A stretch of DNA of 64,000 bases. Source: Sympetrum striolatum (lineage: Eukaryota > Arthropoda > Insecta > Odonata > Libellulidae). How positions within the stretch are numbered: position 1 is the first letter of the stretch; every line of letters begins with the position of its first letter. The notes beneath the pieces are model-generated. The model was not told where the DNA came from. It saw only the letters and a list, made by a program, of their open reading frames with translations, and made no database searches. This document shows positions 10,322-22,163 of this stretch, one piece after another. A program made the position numbers and the translations under genes. The stretch is from positions 6,748,752 through 6,812,751 of the forward strand of contig OX388341.1 in NCBI GenBank assembly GCA_947579665.1, written 5' to 3'.

Positions 10322-11938
10322 TTTTCAGACGCTTCCGATAGCAGCTTAGGAGCCGCATTGCAGCAGCGGCCCGATGGTGAATGGCAGCCGTTGGGTTTCT
10401 ACACCCAAAAGTTGAGCCCAGCGGAGAAAATGTACAGCGCTTATGATCGTGAGCTGTTGGCGATTTACCGGTCCATCCGCCATTTCAAACACATGCTGGA
10501 AGTGCGCGCTTTCACCATATTTACGGACCACAAGCCTCTAGTGTTCGCTTTTCGTCAAAAACCCGAAAAGTGTTCCCCTAGACAATTCCGATATTTAGAT
10601 TTCATTGGGCAGTTTTCAACCGACATTAGTCATGTGGTTGGAGCAGATAACGTTGTTGCGGACGCACTACCTTGCGTGGAAGCTGTTAACCAAGGGATGG
10701 ATATGGAGACATTGGCTACCGCCCAATGGGAGGATGTGGAATTAAAAGCGCTGTTAGATTCAGGTTCGTCACTCGACCTGCGAGAGGTCACAATCCCAGG
10801 CTCACCCAATAGCCTGTATTGTGATTTCTCCACCAAACCAGCGAGACCTTTCGTGCCGGCACCTTGCCGTCGCCAGGTATTTGCCTCTCTGCATTCTCTC
10901 GCACATCCTGGGGCAAAAGCATCGGGGAGACTCGTGGCAACCCGCTACGTTTGGCTCGACATGCAGAGGGATTGCCGCAAGTGGACTCAAGAATGCATCT
11001 TGTGCCAGAGGGCGAAGGTGCACCGTCACACGGTCGCACCACTTGGCAGTTTTGCAGCCACCACCTCGAGATACGTCCACGTCGATATCATCGGACCATT
11101 GCCGTACGCACGGGGGCAGAAGTACTGTCTCAGCTGTGTGGACCGATTTACGAAATGGCCGGAGGCATTTCCCATGGAGGACATTACTGCTGAGACCATC
11201 GCCCGCACATTTATTTCCAGATGGATATCCCGATTCGGACCACCTCTTCAAGTAACGACTGACCAGGGACGCCAATTCGAGTCTGGGGTCTTCAGAGAGG
11301 TTGCGCAGATGACCGGAATCACGCACCTAAGGACCACGGCTTATCATCCCCCATCCAACGGCCTAGTTGAACATTTTCATCGCCAGTTGAAGGCTGCTAT
11401 AATGTGCCATGAGGATGACAGTTGGCTGGATGCATTGCCGATTGTCCTTCTGGGAATTAGAGCGGCATGGAAGGAGGATGTCAAAGGGACCGCGGCAGAG
11501 ATGGTATAAGGGCAACCCATCCGCCTGCCCGGTGAATTCCTCACCTCAACAGACGCCGCAGACTCAACTACCTTCGCGTCTGAATTAAGAGAACGCATGC
11601 AGCACCTGCGGTCAGGAGCAACTGCCAACCATGCGCGGATTAAGGTTTTCGTTAACAAAGATCTAATGACTTCCACGCATGTGTCCCTCCGGAACGATGC
11701 AGTGAGGCGGCCATTACAACCTCCCTACGATGGACCATACAAGGTCATCAGCAGAAGGGAGAAAACTTTCCTCATCCTATGCAAGGGCAGGGAGGTTAGA
11801 GTTTCGGTTGATAGGCTAAAACCCACCTATTTCTTCACCGATGAGCAACGACCGGAGTCCACAGAAAACGAAAGGCAGACAAAAATAGGAAGATCTGTCC
11901 GTTTTCTGGAACATCTCCGGGATTTTCAGTTGTTTTGA
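10322..11938 (+). pseudogene. Ty3/gypsy pol fragment: RNase H and integrase
   Basis: One frame runs from FSDASDSSLGA through RNase H (YSAYDRELLAIY, FTIFTDHKPL) into integrase. The integrase has an HHCC zinc-binding region (HSLAHPG ... CILCQRAK) and the catalytic triad context VDIIGPLP, TTDQGRQF and NGLVEHFHR. A single TAA at 11507-11509 interrupts the frame; the C-terminal part (PYDGPYKVISRR, VSVDRLKP) then continues in the same frame to 11938. Protease and reverse transcriptase are missing: the 5' side is cut at the hairpin repeat. The higher GC content than its surroundings suggests a relatively recent insertion. Confidence 0.9.
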
Positions 11939-12023
11939 TTATTATATACTAACAGTTTTTCTTTTTTATCTTTTTAGTATTGTTTCGTGTTTTATCGAGA
12001 GCAAACCACTGGTGGGGGGGTGC

Positions 12024-12308
12024 TGTGGCGACCGGTGCAGACAGCATGCGCCCAGCGCCATATTGTAGCGGCCGACGATGGGCATTTGTTTTTGGAGAGC
12101 TCCGTGCCCAACGCGCTTGAGATGCTCTCACTCCCATCGCGGCCTCCGCCTAGCTAACATTGAAATTCTCTCAGTTTGTAACCGTTACGGCCACAATCGC
12201 CATCTTGTCTTGTATATTCACAGCCAAGTTTAAGAAAAGGCATATTTTTTTGGCGCAACGCAGTCCTTGTGTGTTTCTTTTAGAAAACATTTATTTACGT
12301 GCGACCCA
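12024..12308 (+). mobile_element. 3' LTR of the gypsy element (approximate)
   Basis: It follows a purine-rich tract (ggtgggggggtgc) and begins TGTGGCGACCGG, the expected position of a 3' LTR after pol. It is GC-rich, then T-rich, and is placed to end at CA at 12308. The 3' limit is not proven because no second LTR copy exists in the window. Confidence 0.55.
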
Positions 12309-12703
12309 CTTCCCAAACATGTATCCTTTCCTCTCTTTCTATGTATCCTAAATTAATGTTATTATTTAGTCTATACTGTACTGTGATTGGCAAGCACACC
12401 TGGCAGGGCAATGGCCTCCTTTTTGTCTGCCCATCTTCTAAACCATGGGTCTCCAAACTACGGCCCTCAGGCAAAATGCGGCCTGCAAGGCCCTCTCCTC
12501 TGGTCCTTTGAGACCTTTTTTATCTACAGAAATGAATCACTGAAATTTAAGTGTATCCTTAGATCAGCCACCGCTTACATGGACATAATGTTTTTAACCA
12601 TATTAAAACAAAAATTATTATGAAGGATCTGGTGCTTTCCCGGTGCAGGTGCTGTAGAAAGTTTTCTCGGGTTTCCAACCGGGTTAAAGACAGGAACGGG
12701 TCT

Positions 12704-12738
12704 GACGTTTCGACTATTATCTCCATAGTCATCTTCAG
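12704..12738 (-). ncRNA. Hammerhead-like core in left Penelope arm
   Basis: The minus strand reads CTGAAGA, hairpin GACTA...TAGTC (perfect 5 bp), then GAAAC. It is the inverted partner of 13503-13538. Hammerhead ribozymes are established in Penelope-like terminal repeats; stem I pairing is not evident here, so activity is inferred only. Confidence 0.5.
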
Positions 12739-12959
12739 GGAGGAAGTGCCGAGTAATGGAAGAGGTCCGGTATATATAGGGGGGACTGAAGTCCCTTTCG
12801 CTTTTTTCATTGGCCGTGGCGGTGGTCTGCTCCTATTGGCTGGCGGCTCACTGCGATTTTGCGGAGAATTGGTTTCCAAGTCTTGTGGAGGGGGATACTG
12901 TAAACTCCCAGTGTTCTGAGGTGTAGTTTATCCTATTCCTCCAGAAACCTGTAAGCAGC

Positions 12960-13434
12960 TCATCCCTCAAGCTGCTTTTCCCCCAAGAATATACGGCTTG
13001 CCAAAAATCCACAAAAATGGAATTCCGCTGCGACCAATTGTAAGTGGAATTAACTCTCCCACTTATCCCACAGAACACCGGGAGTTTACAGTATCCCATG
13101 TGAGTGTGGATATATCGGTGAAACAGCCAGGACCATTGAGACGCGGATTATGGAGCATGACCGCCACATCAGATTAAAACAGCCCGAGAAATCGGCAGTC
13201 GCTGAGCATTGTCTGGAGCGAAAACATCAAATAAACTTTGAAGACACCAAAGTTATTTGCAAAGCCCCATGTTTTTGGGACCGACTGATTAAAGAATCAA
13301 TCAAAATTGAACTCAATGAAAATAATATCAATAGAGATGGAGGATACCCCCTCCACAAGACTTGGAAACCAATTCTCCGCAAAATCGCAGTGAGCCACCA
13401 GCCAATAGGAGCAGACCACCGCCACGGCCAATGA
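12960..13434 (+). pseudogene. Penelope reverse transcriptase/GIY-YIG endonuclease remnant
   Basis: Two pieces of the Penelope protein are joined with the catalytic reverse-transcriptase core missing. The reverse-transcriptase piece has the IYGLPKIHK and RPIVS motifs. The endonuclease piece keeps GYIGE, a conserved Arg (ETRIMEH) and the downstream Glu-containing helix, and runs in one frame from about 13099 into the right arm, stopping at 13434. It cannot encode an active polymerase. Confidence 0.8.
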
Positions 13435-13502
13435 AAAAAGCGAAAGGGACTTCAGTCCCCCCTATATATACCGGACCTCTTCCATTACTCGGCACTTCCT
13501 CC

Positions 13503-13538
13503 CTGAAGATGACTATGGAGATAATAGTTGAAACGTCG
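13503..13538 (+). ncRNA. Hammerhead-like core in right Penelope arm
   Basis: Reads CTGAAGA (13503-13509), a stem GACTA...TAGTT (one G-U pair), then GAAAC at 13530-13534. Same motif as the left arm, in opposite orientation. Confidence 0.5.
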
Positions 13539-13744
13539 GACCCGTTCCTGTCTTTAACCCGGTTGGAAACCCGAGAAAACTTCCTACAAAAATTATTACG
13601 TTTAATAATATTAAATCAATAACTAACAACAACATCTACATTTTGATTCTTTTTTATTTCGACCTCGAGTGTGTAGTTGGCCCCCAAAATGCTGTTTGAT
13701 AGTTAATGCTTGGGCTGAAATGTGTGGAGACCCCCATTTTAAAC

Positions 13745-15399
13745 AATTGTATGAATAATAGAAAACTTTTAAATTATATGAAACATGAATAGATTCTTAC
13801 AATTGTCACAAAATACTTGCTAGACTTTCTAAGCAATGATTTGGGAAACAGTAAAACTAACAATTTAACTAAGTTTCTATTTTCTCTGTCATTTTAAGAC
13901 ATAGACAAGAAGTCTAGATCTTGTAAGTGTTTGATGGATTTCTTTGATGCTTATTTTCAAGCATTTAATGCTGGGGTTTATGCATAATTTAGAATAGTGT
14001 GATGATTGTCATTGAAAAAGATTGCAATGACTGACACAATTACAAAAATATTTTTACTTCAAATATCGCTTATGTATGGAGAGTACCAGCAGGAGAAAGT
14101 AGCATGATACTTCAGCTCATGGACTGGGATGATGTCTTGTTCTTTCAACAGCTTCGTCAAAAGAAAGAATTGAAAATAATATTGGAATTGTTCCCTCAAT
14201 CATTGTCATCTGCCAAACATCTCTCAGTTGAATCGGTACTGGTAGTGGTGGTAGGGTTTATGGTGGCCTGGTTAGTTTCAGGAATTCGTTGTACGTAGCT
14301 TATTTATCAATACATGGCCACAATTTCTCAAGGAACACTTAAGGAGATGGATCAGTAAACCATTTCATGAGGACAAAGCTAGCATACACATCTTAAAATG
14401 TTATTATGCTGCTATAATTATGTGATAAAAATGTTCAAATATGAGATTAATAAATACCTGTCAAGATGAAATATCCAAAATAAAATACTTATATCTGGGC
14501 AAGTATTTGGTATGCATATTCACAACACAATTCGCCACAATGGGTTGGGTATTTTTCTGTGAAATATTGCACAAGCCGAAGTATATTTTTATATCAAATC
14601 ACGACATTGCTAAAACATTTTCCAAATAACTCCTACACTAAGTCCAATCATTACGATGATAACCATTATATAAAAAAAAACAAACCATGATGTGCTTATT
14701 GATCTTCATTTGTAAAAAGAAAACATCAAAATAAATATTAAATTTTTGTAAAATATAACTACAGGTGAAGAAATTAATATAATATGCGAAAAATAAATAT
14801 ATGTCAAATTTATTTTAAAGATGTGAGAATGGTTGGTAAAGTTCTGGAATAGGTGTACACTACATCAAAAGCACATTTCCTTATGTATTTAGATGAGTGG
14901 AAGTTAATTAATGTAGATTCCTCCATACTCATCATCAGCTGTGAACCTTACCTTCAGTTTATCTAATCTTTGTGTTAGGTTTTATCCTAGACTGTTAAGA
15001 GCTTTTCCTTTTGTGAGAGCAGTAGTACTGTCTGTGTTTAACAGGAGATTGTTTATTACAAGGAAGATGGTTTACATATATATAATCATGGCTCAGTAAC
15101 AGATCCCTGAAAAATTCCTGTCGTTAAAGTTTTCGAGCCAGATGTGGAGATTTGTTTTTGATAGTTAATTACTGTTTTTTGTTCCTACCAGATGTATAAG
15201 ATATATACCAATGTATTATTACTGGTTTTACCATAATGATTCAATTTGTGAACTAGAGTTTCATCAATGACACAATCATTAATACATCTGAAATATCACA
15301 CACAGTCCCAGAGTTGTGTTAGATTGATCTAAGGTATGTGAAATCTATCGTTTATTTTATCTGTTAAAGCAGTCAATATGGAATGTTCCTTTTGACATA
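13745..15399. other. No gene seen; AT-rich
   Basis: No recognisable coding exon or repeat end. Open frames at 14104-14298 and 14441-14629 are short and low-complexity. Confidence 0.55.
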
Positions 15400-15867
15400 T
15401 ACGCCATCATGGGCGTCGCCAGGTGGGGGCAGGGGGGGGCAGCTGCCCCCCCATGGAGACCCATTCGTATCTTGGTTCGGGATGTGTTGTAGAAACAATT
15501 TTTAGGCATGAGCGTATTTTAAAAGAATTTAGACCTAAAACTAAGTCAAGTGTTGGCACGTGTAAACACCAGTGATGGGAAAAGTACTTCCTCGTAGGAA
15601 ATTCATTTATACCTCCAGCGCAGCACAAATATTTCAACAATACTTTGCAGCAGAGTCAACAGGCATCCCTCCTTTCCTTCGCCCCTTCCTTCCCAAAAGA
15701 AGAAAAGTTCAGTTTCAGGGTGAACAATGTAGTTAGAACTGCCTCTCGATGCGATCAGAGCTTGAGGTTATGCGATTATGTCCTCTCTCTCAAACTTCCT
15801 TGAGTAACATCCGACAATCGCCCGCAGAAGAAATAGGATTCAGTTTTTTTTTCGTTTTCCCTTCAAA

Positions 15868-15889
15868 ATGGACATAAGAAAGTTTTGCG
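15868..15889 (+). pseudogene. First-exon stub of a hAT transposase
   Basis: ATG at 15868 begins MDIRKFCG. MDIRxFF-type starts are common in hAT transposases and ZMYM-like derivatives. A good donor (GCG/GTGAGT) follows directly. Downstream exons are lost because family-1 sequence starts at 15916. The call rests on a short N-terminal motif plus its place inside a proven hAT. Confidence 0.4.
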
Positions 15890-15915
15890 GTGAGTATTTT
15901 GCAAAAAGGCCCAAG

Positions 15916-17955
15916 CAGTGGCGCAGCGAGGGGGGGAAGTTTAGGGGTTCAAACCACCCCCCCCCAAGAGTCAAGTCCGATGACTAGCTCTGTGCTTTTT
16001 TCTGCTGGAGAGTACAAAACCCCAATCATTTGCTTGATAAATTCAGCGAAAGCTTTGCATGCCAGTAAAAATGGCTCCGAGTACAGCTAAGTTGATGTTT
16101 TCGGTTGCAGAGCAGGCCTAGAGACGACATCGATATCAATGGGACACTACGTGTGTTTCGCACACAACGTTCAACACATGCACTTCTTAACCATATCCTT
16201 TTGTTAGATGACTCACACCATAAGATAAGATTCCCATGAGAAGAATTCGAGAGTGCTGATTCGTTTACTCCTCGCAAAAACACAAGGGAACATTCGAGAA
16301 GTAATTTGAAACTTACACCCTGAAAACAGAGATTAAGATTACGTTTGAGAGACAAACAGGTTGATAAAATGCTCAGTTAGATCTGTTGCATGTGACTGTT
16401 TTGAGGGTGTGAATGAAAAGCTTGGCTCGTGAATAGTGCATTTGAGAAATTCACTGGGAGTTCGAAGGAGAGTTTAGTTTGGATTTCATAAGATACAGAT
16501 GTACATCCAAAAATGTTTTCACAGTCCGCTAATAGCTCGAGGCCTCTATCAGGAAAACGTAAGTTAATGTCTATGTAGTTTTTTGTAAAATGACCATTAT
16601 TAGTTGCACAAATTAGGATTGTATTATTTTAGGGCTGTTATCGGAGGGCACATCTCAAGATGAGTTTAGCGACAATTCCAAAGGAACTGGTTCCTTTGTT
16701 AAGCATTCTGGACGATTAAAAGTCTGTACAGTAGACTCTTCATTACTCGGGATGATATAAAATATACTGATCCTTATTTTATAATTACCCGTTAATTTGC
16801 TGTATAGTTACGAAAATAATTCAATAACCGGGTTTCCGTAGAAATTTGTAAAAGTATTGGAGCAATACTGTACAATATCAGAGAAAATTAATTTTCGATG
16901 ATATTATTAATAATATACCATTTTGGAAGCAAATCAGTCAGCTGAAAGATATAGTGCGCATAAGTTACGCACATATTTATCGGAACTGTGACTTGATGAC
17001 TTGAAATAAATTTGAGAAACAGTTAAAACTGTGACTTCAATTCTTCAGCTTCCTTTTCAATGTAGCCAATTTTTTCTCTTGTGACAGAATCCCACGAATC
17101 TCATATCTAGTTATGCAATGCCCATTCAAAATTTCAATTCGTGGAAAATTTTGTTTCCTTTGAACACTCAGTGCGTAAGACTGGGTTTTGTATCATCTCT
17201 CTGTTGGTTAAACCACCTACTACTTAGTCTAAATAATTGTAAGCTGACGTCTTCATTTCTTCCAACTTGGTATATAACTTGATTTCTGCAAATTCAATTA
17301 TAATATCAACTATAATCAAGAGTCTACAGAATATTTTAATGCAGCCGAATTTTTACTCTCCGGTATGTTACGCATTCAATTGAAAACTTGGCTAATACAT
17401 AAATAACGAAATCATGCTTAATTGTAAGCCTACCAGAAAATTTCATCTGATATAAATGATTTTTTGTTTCTTAGAAGAGGAGGTAATTTTAAAACAACGG
17501 ATGAAGTCATTCCTAAGAAAGCTGCTGATGATATAGTCTAACAACGATAGATGTTCAAATAAGGATGGGTGCACCAATGTGGTGATTTATTGAGACGTTT
17601 TATATCGTTTGTCAAATAACCGTAACATTTTTTCCTATTCACGCTTGGCAACCTCTTGGAAGAAAGAACTCTCAAAGACTCGCGAAGTATATATCTACAG
17701 CATCAAAATACTTAAGCATCGAAAAAAATTAATTTTTAATAGAAATTGGACGTAACCAAACTAGAAATCCAAACAAAACTTATGATAAGTTTTCAATAGT
17801 TTGCTTATGTAAACTACTATCTTGGAAAGTTTAATGAGTTGGCCATATAAGCGTTTAACTCCTCTAGTTTTCAATAAATTTAGTTTTTGGAAGATTTGAC
17901 ATATTTTTAGTAAGAAGCGGGCATAAATAATTTAGCCCCTGTAAGTTAGGCATTT
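15916..17955. mobile_element. hAT family 1, copy 2 (right end lost)
   Basis: Begins CAGTGGCGCAGCGAGGGGGG like copy 1 and stays collinear with it, minus the 6531-8054 insertion, to 'gttaggcatttta', where it passes into the family-2 right end. Its own right terminus is missing, so the original insertion was trimmed. Confidence 0.8.
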
Positions 17956-18018
17956 TACATTTTATCTGGCAGCTTACCCCCCCCTAGCCCAGTGGCTGGC
18001 GACGCCCTTGTACGCCAT

Positions 18019-19820
18019 TGTTATTTGGGATGAGTTGATTGGCTTCAATGTAATTAGAGAGGCATTTATTAGCAGCAACTCAAATATTTTAGAGAAATTT
18101 GATATCAGTAATTTTGGTCAGTAATTTTTTAGTACATTGCTTGGCTCACTTTTGTGTAAAGGTTTTATGACGCCATAATTGAGGTTTTTTTGGAGAAACA
18201 CCACTTTGAAATTATTGATTAACTAACGTAGACAGTGGATCTTTTAAGTAATCTTCAAAATCTCTGATTTAGTAGTGATTGGATTTCATCCCATCTGCAT
18301 GATCTTCTGGTATTTTCTCTGGTAATAAAATATCAAACCTCAGGTTTTGTCTCAGGATATGATAAACTCTCATGCTACTGCAACATTTCCATGAATTGAG
18401 TTTAAGTTACCTCTTTGCCAATGTTTGTAAGCTAGTTGCTGAAACATCCCATTAATGTTCTTTGATCATCTATTATACTTCCATTTAAGAAGACCACTTT
18501 CACATATTTTTGCTGTATGGGTAACTGATCTTTTGCTGCTAGCCTTTAGGCATTGCTTCTATTATTAGAATTTTGAATGTATTTTGACTTAAGCTATCTG
18601 TTTAGATTTTGTCATTGCTTTACTTGATATTTTCTTGCATTTCTTATAATAGTTAATCAGAAAGACATTTCCAAAGTGTTTTGATTCCATATGTTAAAGT
18701 CTCTTTATTTGCTGTATGTAATTATACTAGGTTTAAAACGATTTATGTGAAAAGATTTGTTTTTGCTTTTATTTTGGCCACAAAGAAATACAATAATTGA
18801 AGATGTCTGATGATGAAACATATTTATAATTTTCATCAATACATTTAATATTGTCAAGTGGCCATTCTTCATTCATTACTAGGTCAACAGACTTCAAACT
18901 ATTCTCTAGGCTTAAATTATGTTACAGAATATTACTTCACTTATTTATATTCTGTTTATGCAGATGTCATTGGAAGTTATATGAATATGCTCAGATTGTC
19001 TTAGATCCACAAACAAAGGCTCCTTTGTTCCATATGACATGTTAGTTGATACATTGTCAATGCATGTTGTCGTTTTACCATGTCTCATACGAAATTTTTC
19101 ATGATAATTTGAAGCAAGATATTTATGTCTATTCTACAATTTTTTTTGGATACCAAAAATGTGAAAATTTCATTTCTGTCACTTTATAAAGGACCGTATT
19201 GCCTTTTTGAAATTAGAGTTATCGATATAGTCAAATACTTTAAAATAACTGGATAATTTTGTAAAAGAATCTCAATTGAGATTTGTTTACAAGGTCCTTA
19301 AAGACTTTTCAATATATAATTGCAAATCCTTCTGGAAGACACTAACCAAAAGGTTTTGTAAAAAATTCTTTTTATCTGTGAGTGTATACAGCATCAATTT
19401 TAATGCAAATAGTATATCATTCTATTTGTAAATTTACAAAATATCTGCTGTCTGCATGAAACTTGAAACAGCTGTATGATCATTGAATAATTATATAATT
19501 AGGAGAATTGGATTCAATCCAAATAAAAAAGAACAGATTAACTAAGCTTAGGCATCTAGTTAGCATCACAATTTAATTTAGATAAGATTAATTCTTAGAT
19601 TATAAAAATATTCCACTTGAAACTAACAAAACACATGAGTGGGTAGGAGAAGGATATACTGTCTCAAACAACAAAACTGCAGTTACATCAATAGACTTTA
19701 TATTTCATAAAAAATACATCTTCATTACACAAAATCTTGTTAATGATACATGAATTATTAAAACAAGCCCATAAAAGATACAATAATAATGAAAAAAATA
19801 TCACTATAAAAGAAAACTGT
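18019..19820. other. No gene seen; AT-rich
   Basis: No coding exon, RNA gene or repeat terminus recognised. Confidence 0.55.
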
Positions 19821-19826
19821 AGAAGC

Positions 19827-20047
19827 TGTTTTCTCAACTGGTGCCAAACGCATCTTCATAAAGCTGCAACCAGCAGGGCATCTTTGAATTAATGCATTTG
19901 AAGCAACTTATAAACCTGGAAAATACGGATTTCTTGTGCGCAAAGCAGATGATGAATCGGGAGAAGAACCACCTAAAAAAGTGCAGAAAACCACCAAATC
20001 AGACCTGTCTGCTGTTTCTGTGGAAGGTAATTCATCTTCACAGCTCT
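19827..20047 (+). pseudogene. Unidentified coding-like relic with one stop
   Basis: A single frame reads EAVFSTGAKRIFIKLQPAG, a TGA stop, then ATYKPGKYGFLVRKADDESG and a Lys-rich stretch, ending at a second stop. Composition looks protein-like, but the family is not recognised. It could be an old retrocopy or chance. Confidence 0.25.
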
Positions 20048-20254
20048 AGCCTCCTCTTCCTCGACCGCCACCCCCACAACTAAGGTAGCATGCGTAAAGT
20101 ATTTAATTTGAAATAAAATTCACGTAAAGTAATAAATTTTATTTTTTATAACTAATTTTACATTTAACATTACATGCATTCTAAAAAAATACTCTTAAAA
20201 AATGCAAAGATTCAGAGTCAGGAACGCATTCATTGTATTTACATAAATTTCAAC

Positions 20255-20345
20255 TGGAGAAATTGTCTCGGTTCACGACCAATTCGGTTCACGACCAGGG
20301 TCCAGGAACAGATTAAGTTCGTGATCCGAGGTTCCTTGTATAAAT
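20255..20345. repeat. Possible DNA-transposon terminus (Tigger-like wording)
   Basis: Contains 'cggttcacgacc' twice and 'gttcgtgatccgaggttcc'. These resemble the 'accgaggttc' termini of Tigger/pogo-type elements. The partner end was not found. Confidence 0.25.
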
Positions 20346-21133
20346 TATATTTTGAGCCCCGAGGCATTGAAATCTTTTACCTCTAATATGAGATATTAAA
20401 ATTCTTATACTGTTCAAGAGATATCATTGTAAAGCTACTCTAATATACGTTAGGATCGGAATAGTTTTTTCACAGATTCTACAATTTATGATTTCATAGG
20501 GTAGTATATAAGTCTACTTACCGACAACAGGTCAGAATATATATTTTCAGCAATACGTGGAAATTTTAATGAACTCTTGTCATGTTTGTATCAAATTCGG
20601 AAGAGAGACTGAAAACGCTCAGTTTAAAAAATAAATCACTAAAGATCCAATGCTCCCATTCAAGATATAGGGGAGACCAGGGTAATCGCACCGCACTGGA
20701 CAATGCCGCCACCCCTTGTATCTCACCAGCGGTGTGTGTGTATGGGGGGCTGTGAGCGCTGAACTCTAGCGGGAAACACGGTAATCAGTAGTAGAGACGC
20801 TTATGGCCATGCGGTGTGTTGGTGTAACGTTATAACAAAAAATACGGTTATTAGTGAGTGTCATCTAATTTTGAGTCTTCTGAAACTAAGAGGTAAGTGA
20901 CTGTTAACCTTAAGTTAAAAAATCTGATGTGGCCAGCACATGACTTTCTCCATATATAAGATGTAAATATTTATCTACGACAGTAATTTCGAACTCTATA
21001 TTCCATCTAAACTTTGAAGATGAGTGATTAATTTATAAATACTATTATCTTTTACGTCACAAACATTATATATAATGTTTTTCAGGACATGATCGATGAA
21101 AAACGATGAAGTGGCCTTTCGCCCCAGCGCCCA

Positions 21134-21925
21134 GACCGCCCACAACGTACATAATCAGCAACTTCCGGTTTATCAGTATTTCACAAATAACTCCTACACA
21201 ATCCGTGATACAAAAATATGTTTCATACAAAAGTCATAGTAAATCACATTTTCTAAAACTTTTGTACTAATACTATATACCTAAATATCATATTTATGGA
21301 GATATTTTGAAAACCGGAAATGAGCTTTGAAGAATAAAGCTCGACTTCCGGTTAACCGATTTACTCCAAAATCTAATCAACTCTAAACACACAAACCAAA
21401 ATACTATATATAAAATTTGGTGTTGATCCGACAAACAATTTTCATGTTAGAGTGCCCACAAAGTACATAATCAGATACTTCCGGTTTATCGGTATTTCAC
21501 GAATAACTCCTAATCAAGTGGTGATACAAAAATATATTAAATACAAAAGTTATAGTAAATTACATTATCTAAAACTTTTATAAGTAATACAATATACGTA
21601 TATATCATATTTATGGAGATATTTTGAAAACCGGAAATGAGCTTTAATGAATAAAGCTCGACTTCCGGTTGACCGATTTACTCCAAAAACTAATCAACTC
21701 TGACAGCACACACACCACTAATATATATGAAGTTTGGTATTGATACGACTAACAGTTTTCACGTTAGAGCGCCCACTATCACACACACATACACACAGAC
21801 ATCATTCCGAAAATGGTCAAAACGTGTTCTAGGGACCCCAAAACATGTATTTCCGTTGAAATCTCGAAGTCGAATTTTTTCATGAAAACAATACTTTCTC
21901 TATACTTCGTATATGGAGAAAGTAA
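21134..21925 (-). repeat. Hairpin-ended repeat, copy 3, with two about 316-bp tandem units
   Basis: Read on the minus strand: the hairpin and body of the dispersed repeat (21925 back to about 21790), a (TG)n tract, then two tandem units. 'cacaacgtacataatcag' at 21141 recurs as 'cacaaagtacataatcag' at 21457, and each unit contains 'cttccggttt' near one end and 'gaaaaccggaaatgag' inside. It is inserted in the pogo-like element 5' of the transposase. Hairpin, microsatellite and tandem array recall Helitron/Helentron-derived elements, but ends are not proven. Confidence 0.6.
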
Positions 21926-22040
21926 TAAATCAGTTATATATAGTTGAAAAGAGCAACTATTTAGCCATGTTTACACGTTGTTAGTTTGAACGCCAGGCTA
22001 TCTACCTTCCCCTAAACAAGCCGTCTACACCATTTTGTCT

Positions 22041-22110
22041 TACCGGGGTTATGCCACCACATCACTCCGGGGTAATGCCGCCACTCTGTGTGGGTGGTGG
22101 CATAACCCCG
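22041..22110. promoter_or_regulatory. Subterminal motif cluster 5' of pogo transposase
   Basis: Three copies of a motif near CCGGGGTAATGCCGCCAC: ccggggttatgccaccac, ccggggtaatgccgccac, and an inverted gtggtggcataaccccg. The same motif is echoed in the terminal repeats and in a 3' cluster, so these are plausible transposase-binding sites. They sit about 55 bp before the start codon and could also autoregulate it. Confidence 0.6.
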
Positions 22111-22163
22111 TAAAGATCGAGATTTCATATATTGGCCCTACAACCTATTAGTTTTCTTTCCAG

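Larger units (their letters stand above)
12630..13600 (+). mobile_element. Penelope-like retroelement relic with inverted terminal repeats
   Basis: About 240-bp inverted arms (about 12658-12897 and 13342-13580) enclose remnants of the single Penelope protein. 12960-13078 encodes [20 protein letters not shown], a Penelope reverse-transcriptase signature. 13099-13431 encodes a GIY-YIG endonuclease segment ([20 protein letters not shown], then EKSAVAEHCLER and FWDRLIKESIKIEL). Most of the reverse transcriptase between them is deleted. The element lies inside a hAT element. Confidence 0.85.
12444..13736. mobile_element. hAT element, family 3 (Charlie-like ends), hosting a Penelope insertion
   Basis: Terminal repeats CATGGGTCTCC and GGAGACCCCCA are flanked by 8-bp duplications TTCTAAAC (12436-12443) and TTTTAAAC (13737-13744), one mismatch. 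The 5' end continues 'aaactacggccc', typical of this hAT group. Its own body is only about 320 bp (12444-12629 and 13601-13736); the middle is a Penelope-like relic. No transposase. Confidence 0.8.
15408..18010 (+). mobile_element. hAT element, family 2, with a nested family-1 copy
   Basis: Ends CATGGGCGTCGCCAG and CTGGCGACGCCCTTG form 15-bp inverted repeats with one mismatch, flanked by a perfect 8-bp duplication TACGCCAT (15400-15407 and 18011-18018). The left part keeps what looks like the first transposase exon at 15868. The rest is replaced by a family-1 hAT copy starting 15916, so the element cannot move itself. Confidence 0.85.

Noticed and set aside
12848..13099. Minus-strand 83-codon frame in the Penelope relic
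   Set aside because: It is the antisense of the reverse-transcriptase motif plus inverted-arm sequence.
18800..18840. Another CTGATGATGAAAC string
   Set aside because: The box spacing leaves no stem II between CTGATGA and GAAA, so it does not fit a hammerhead.
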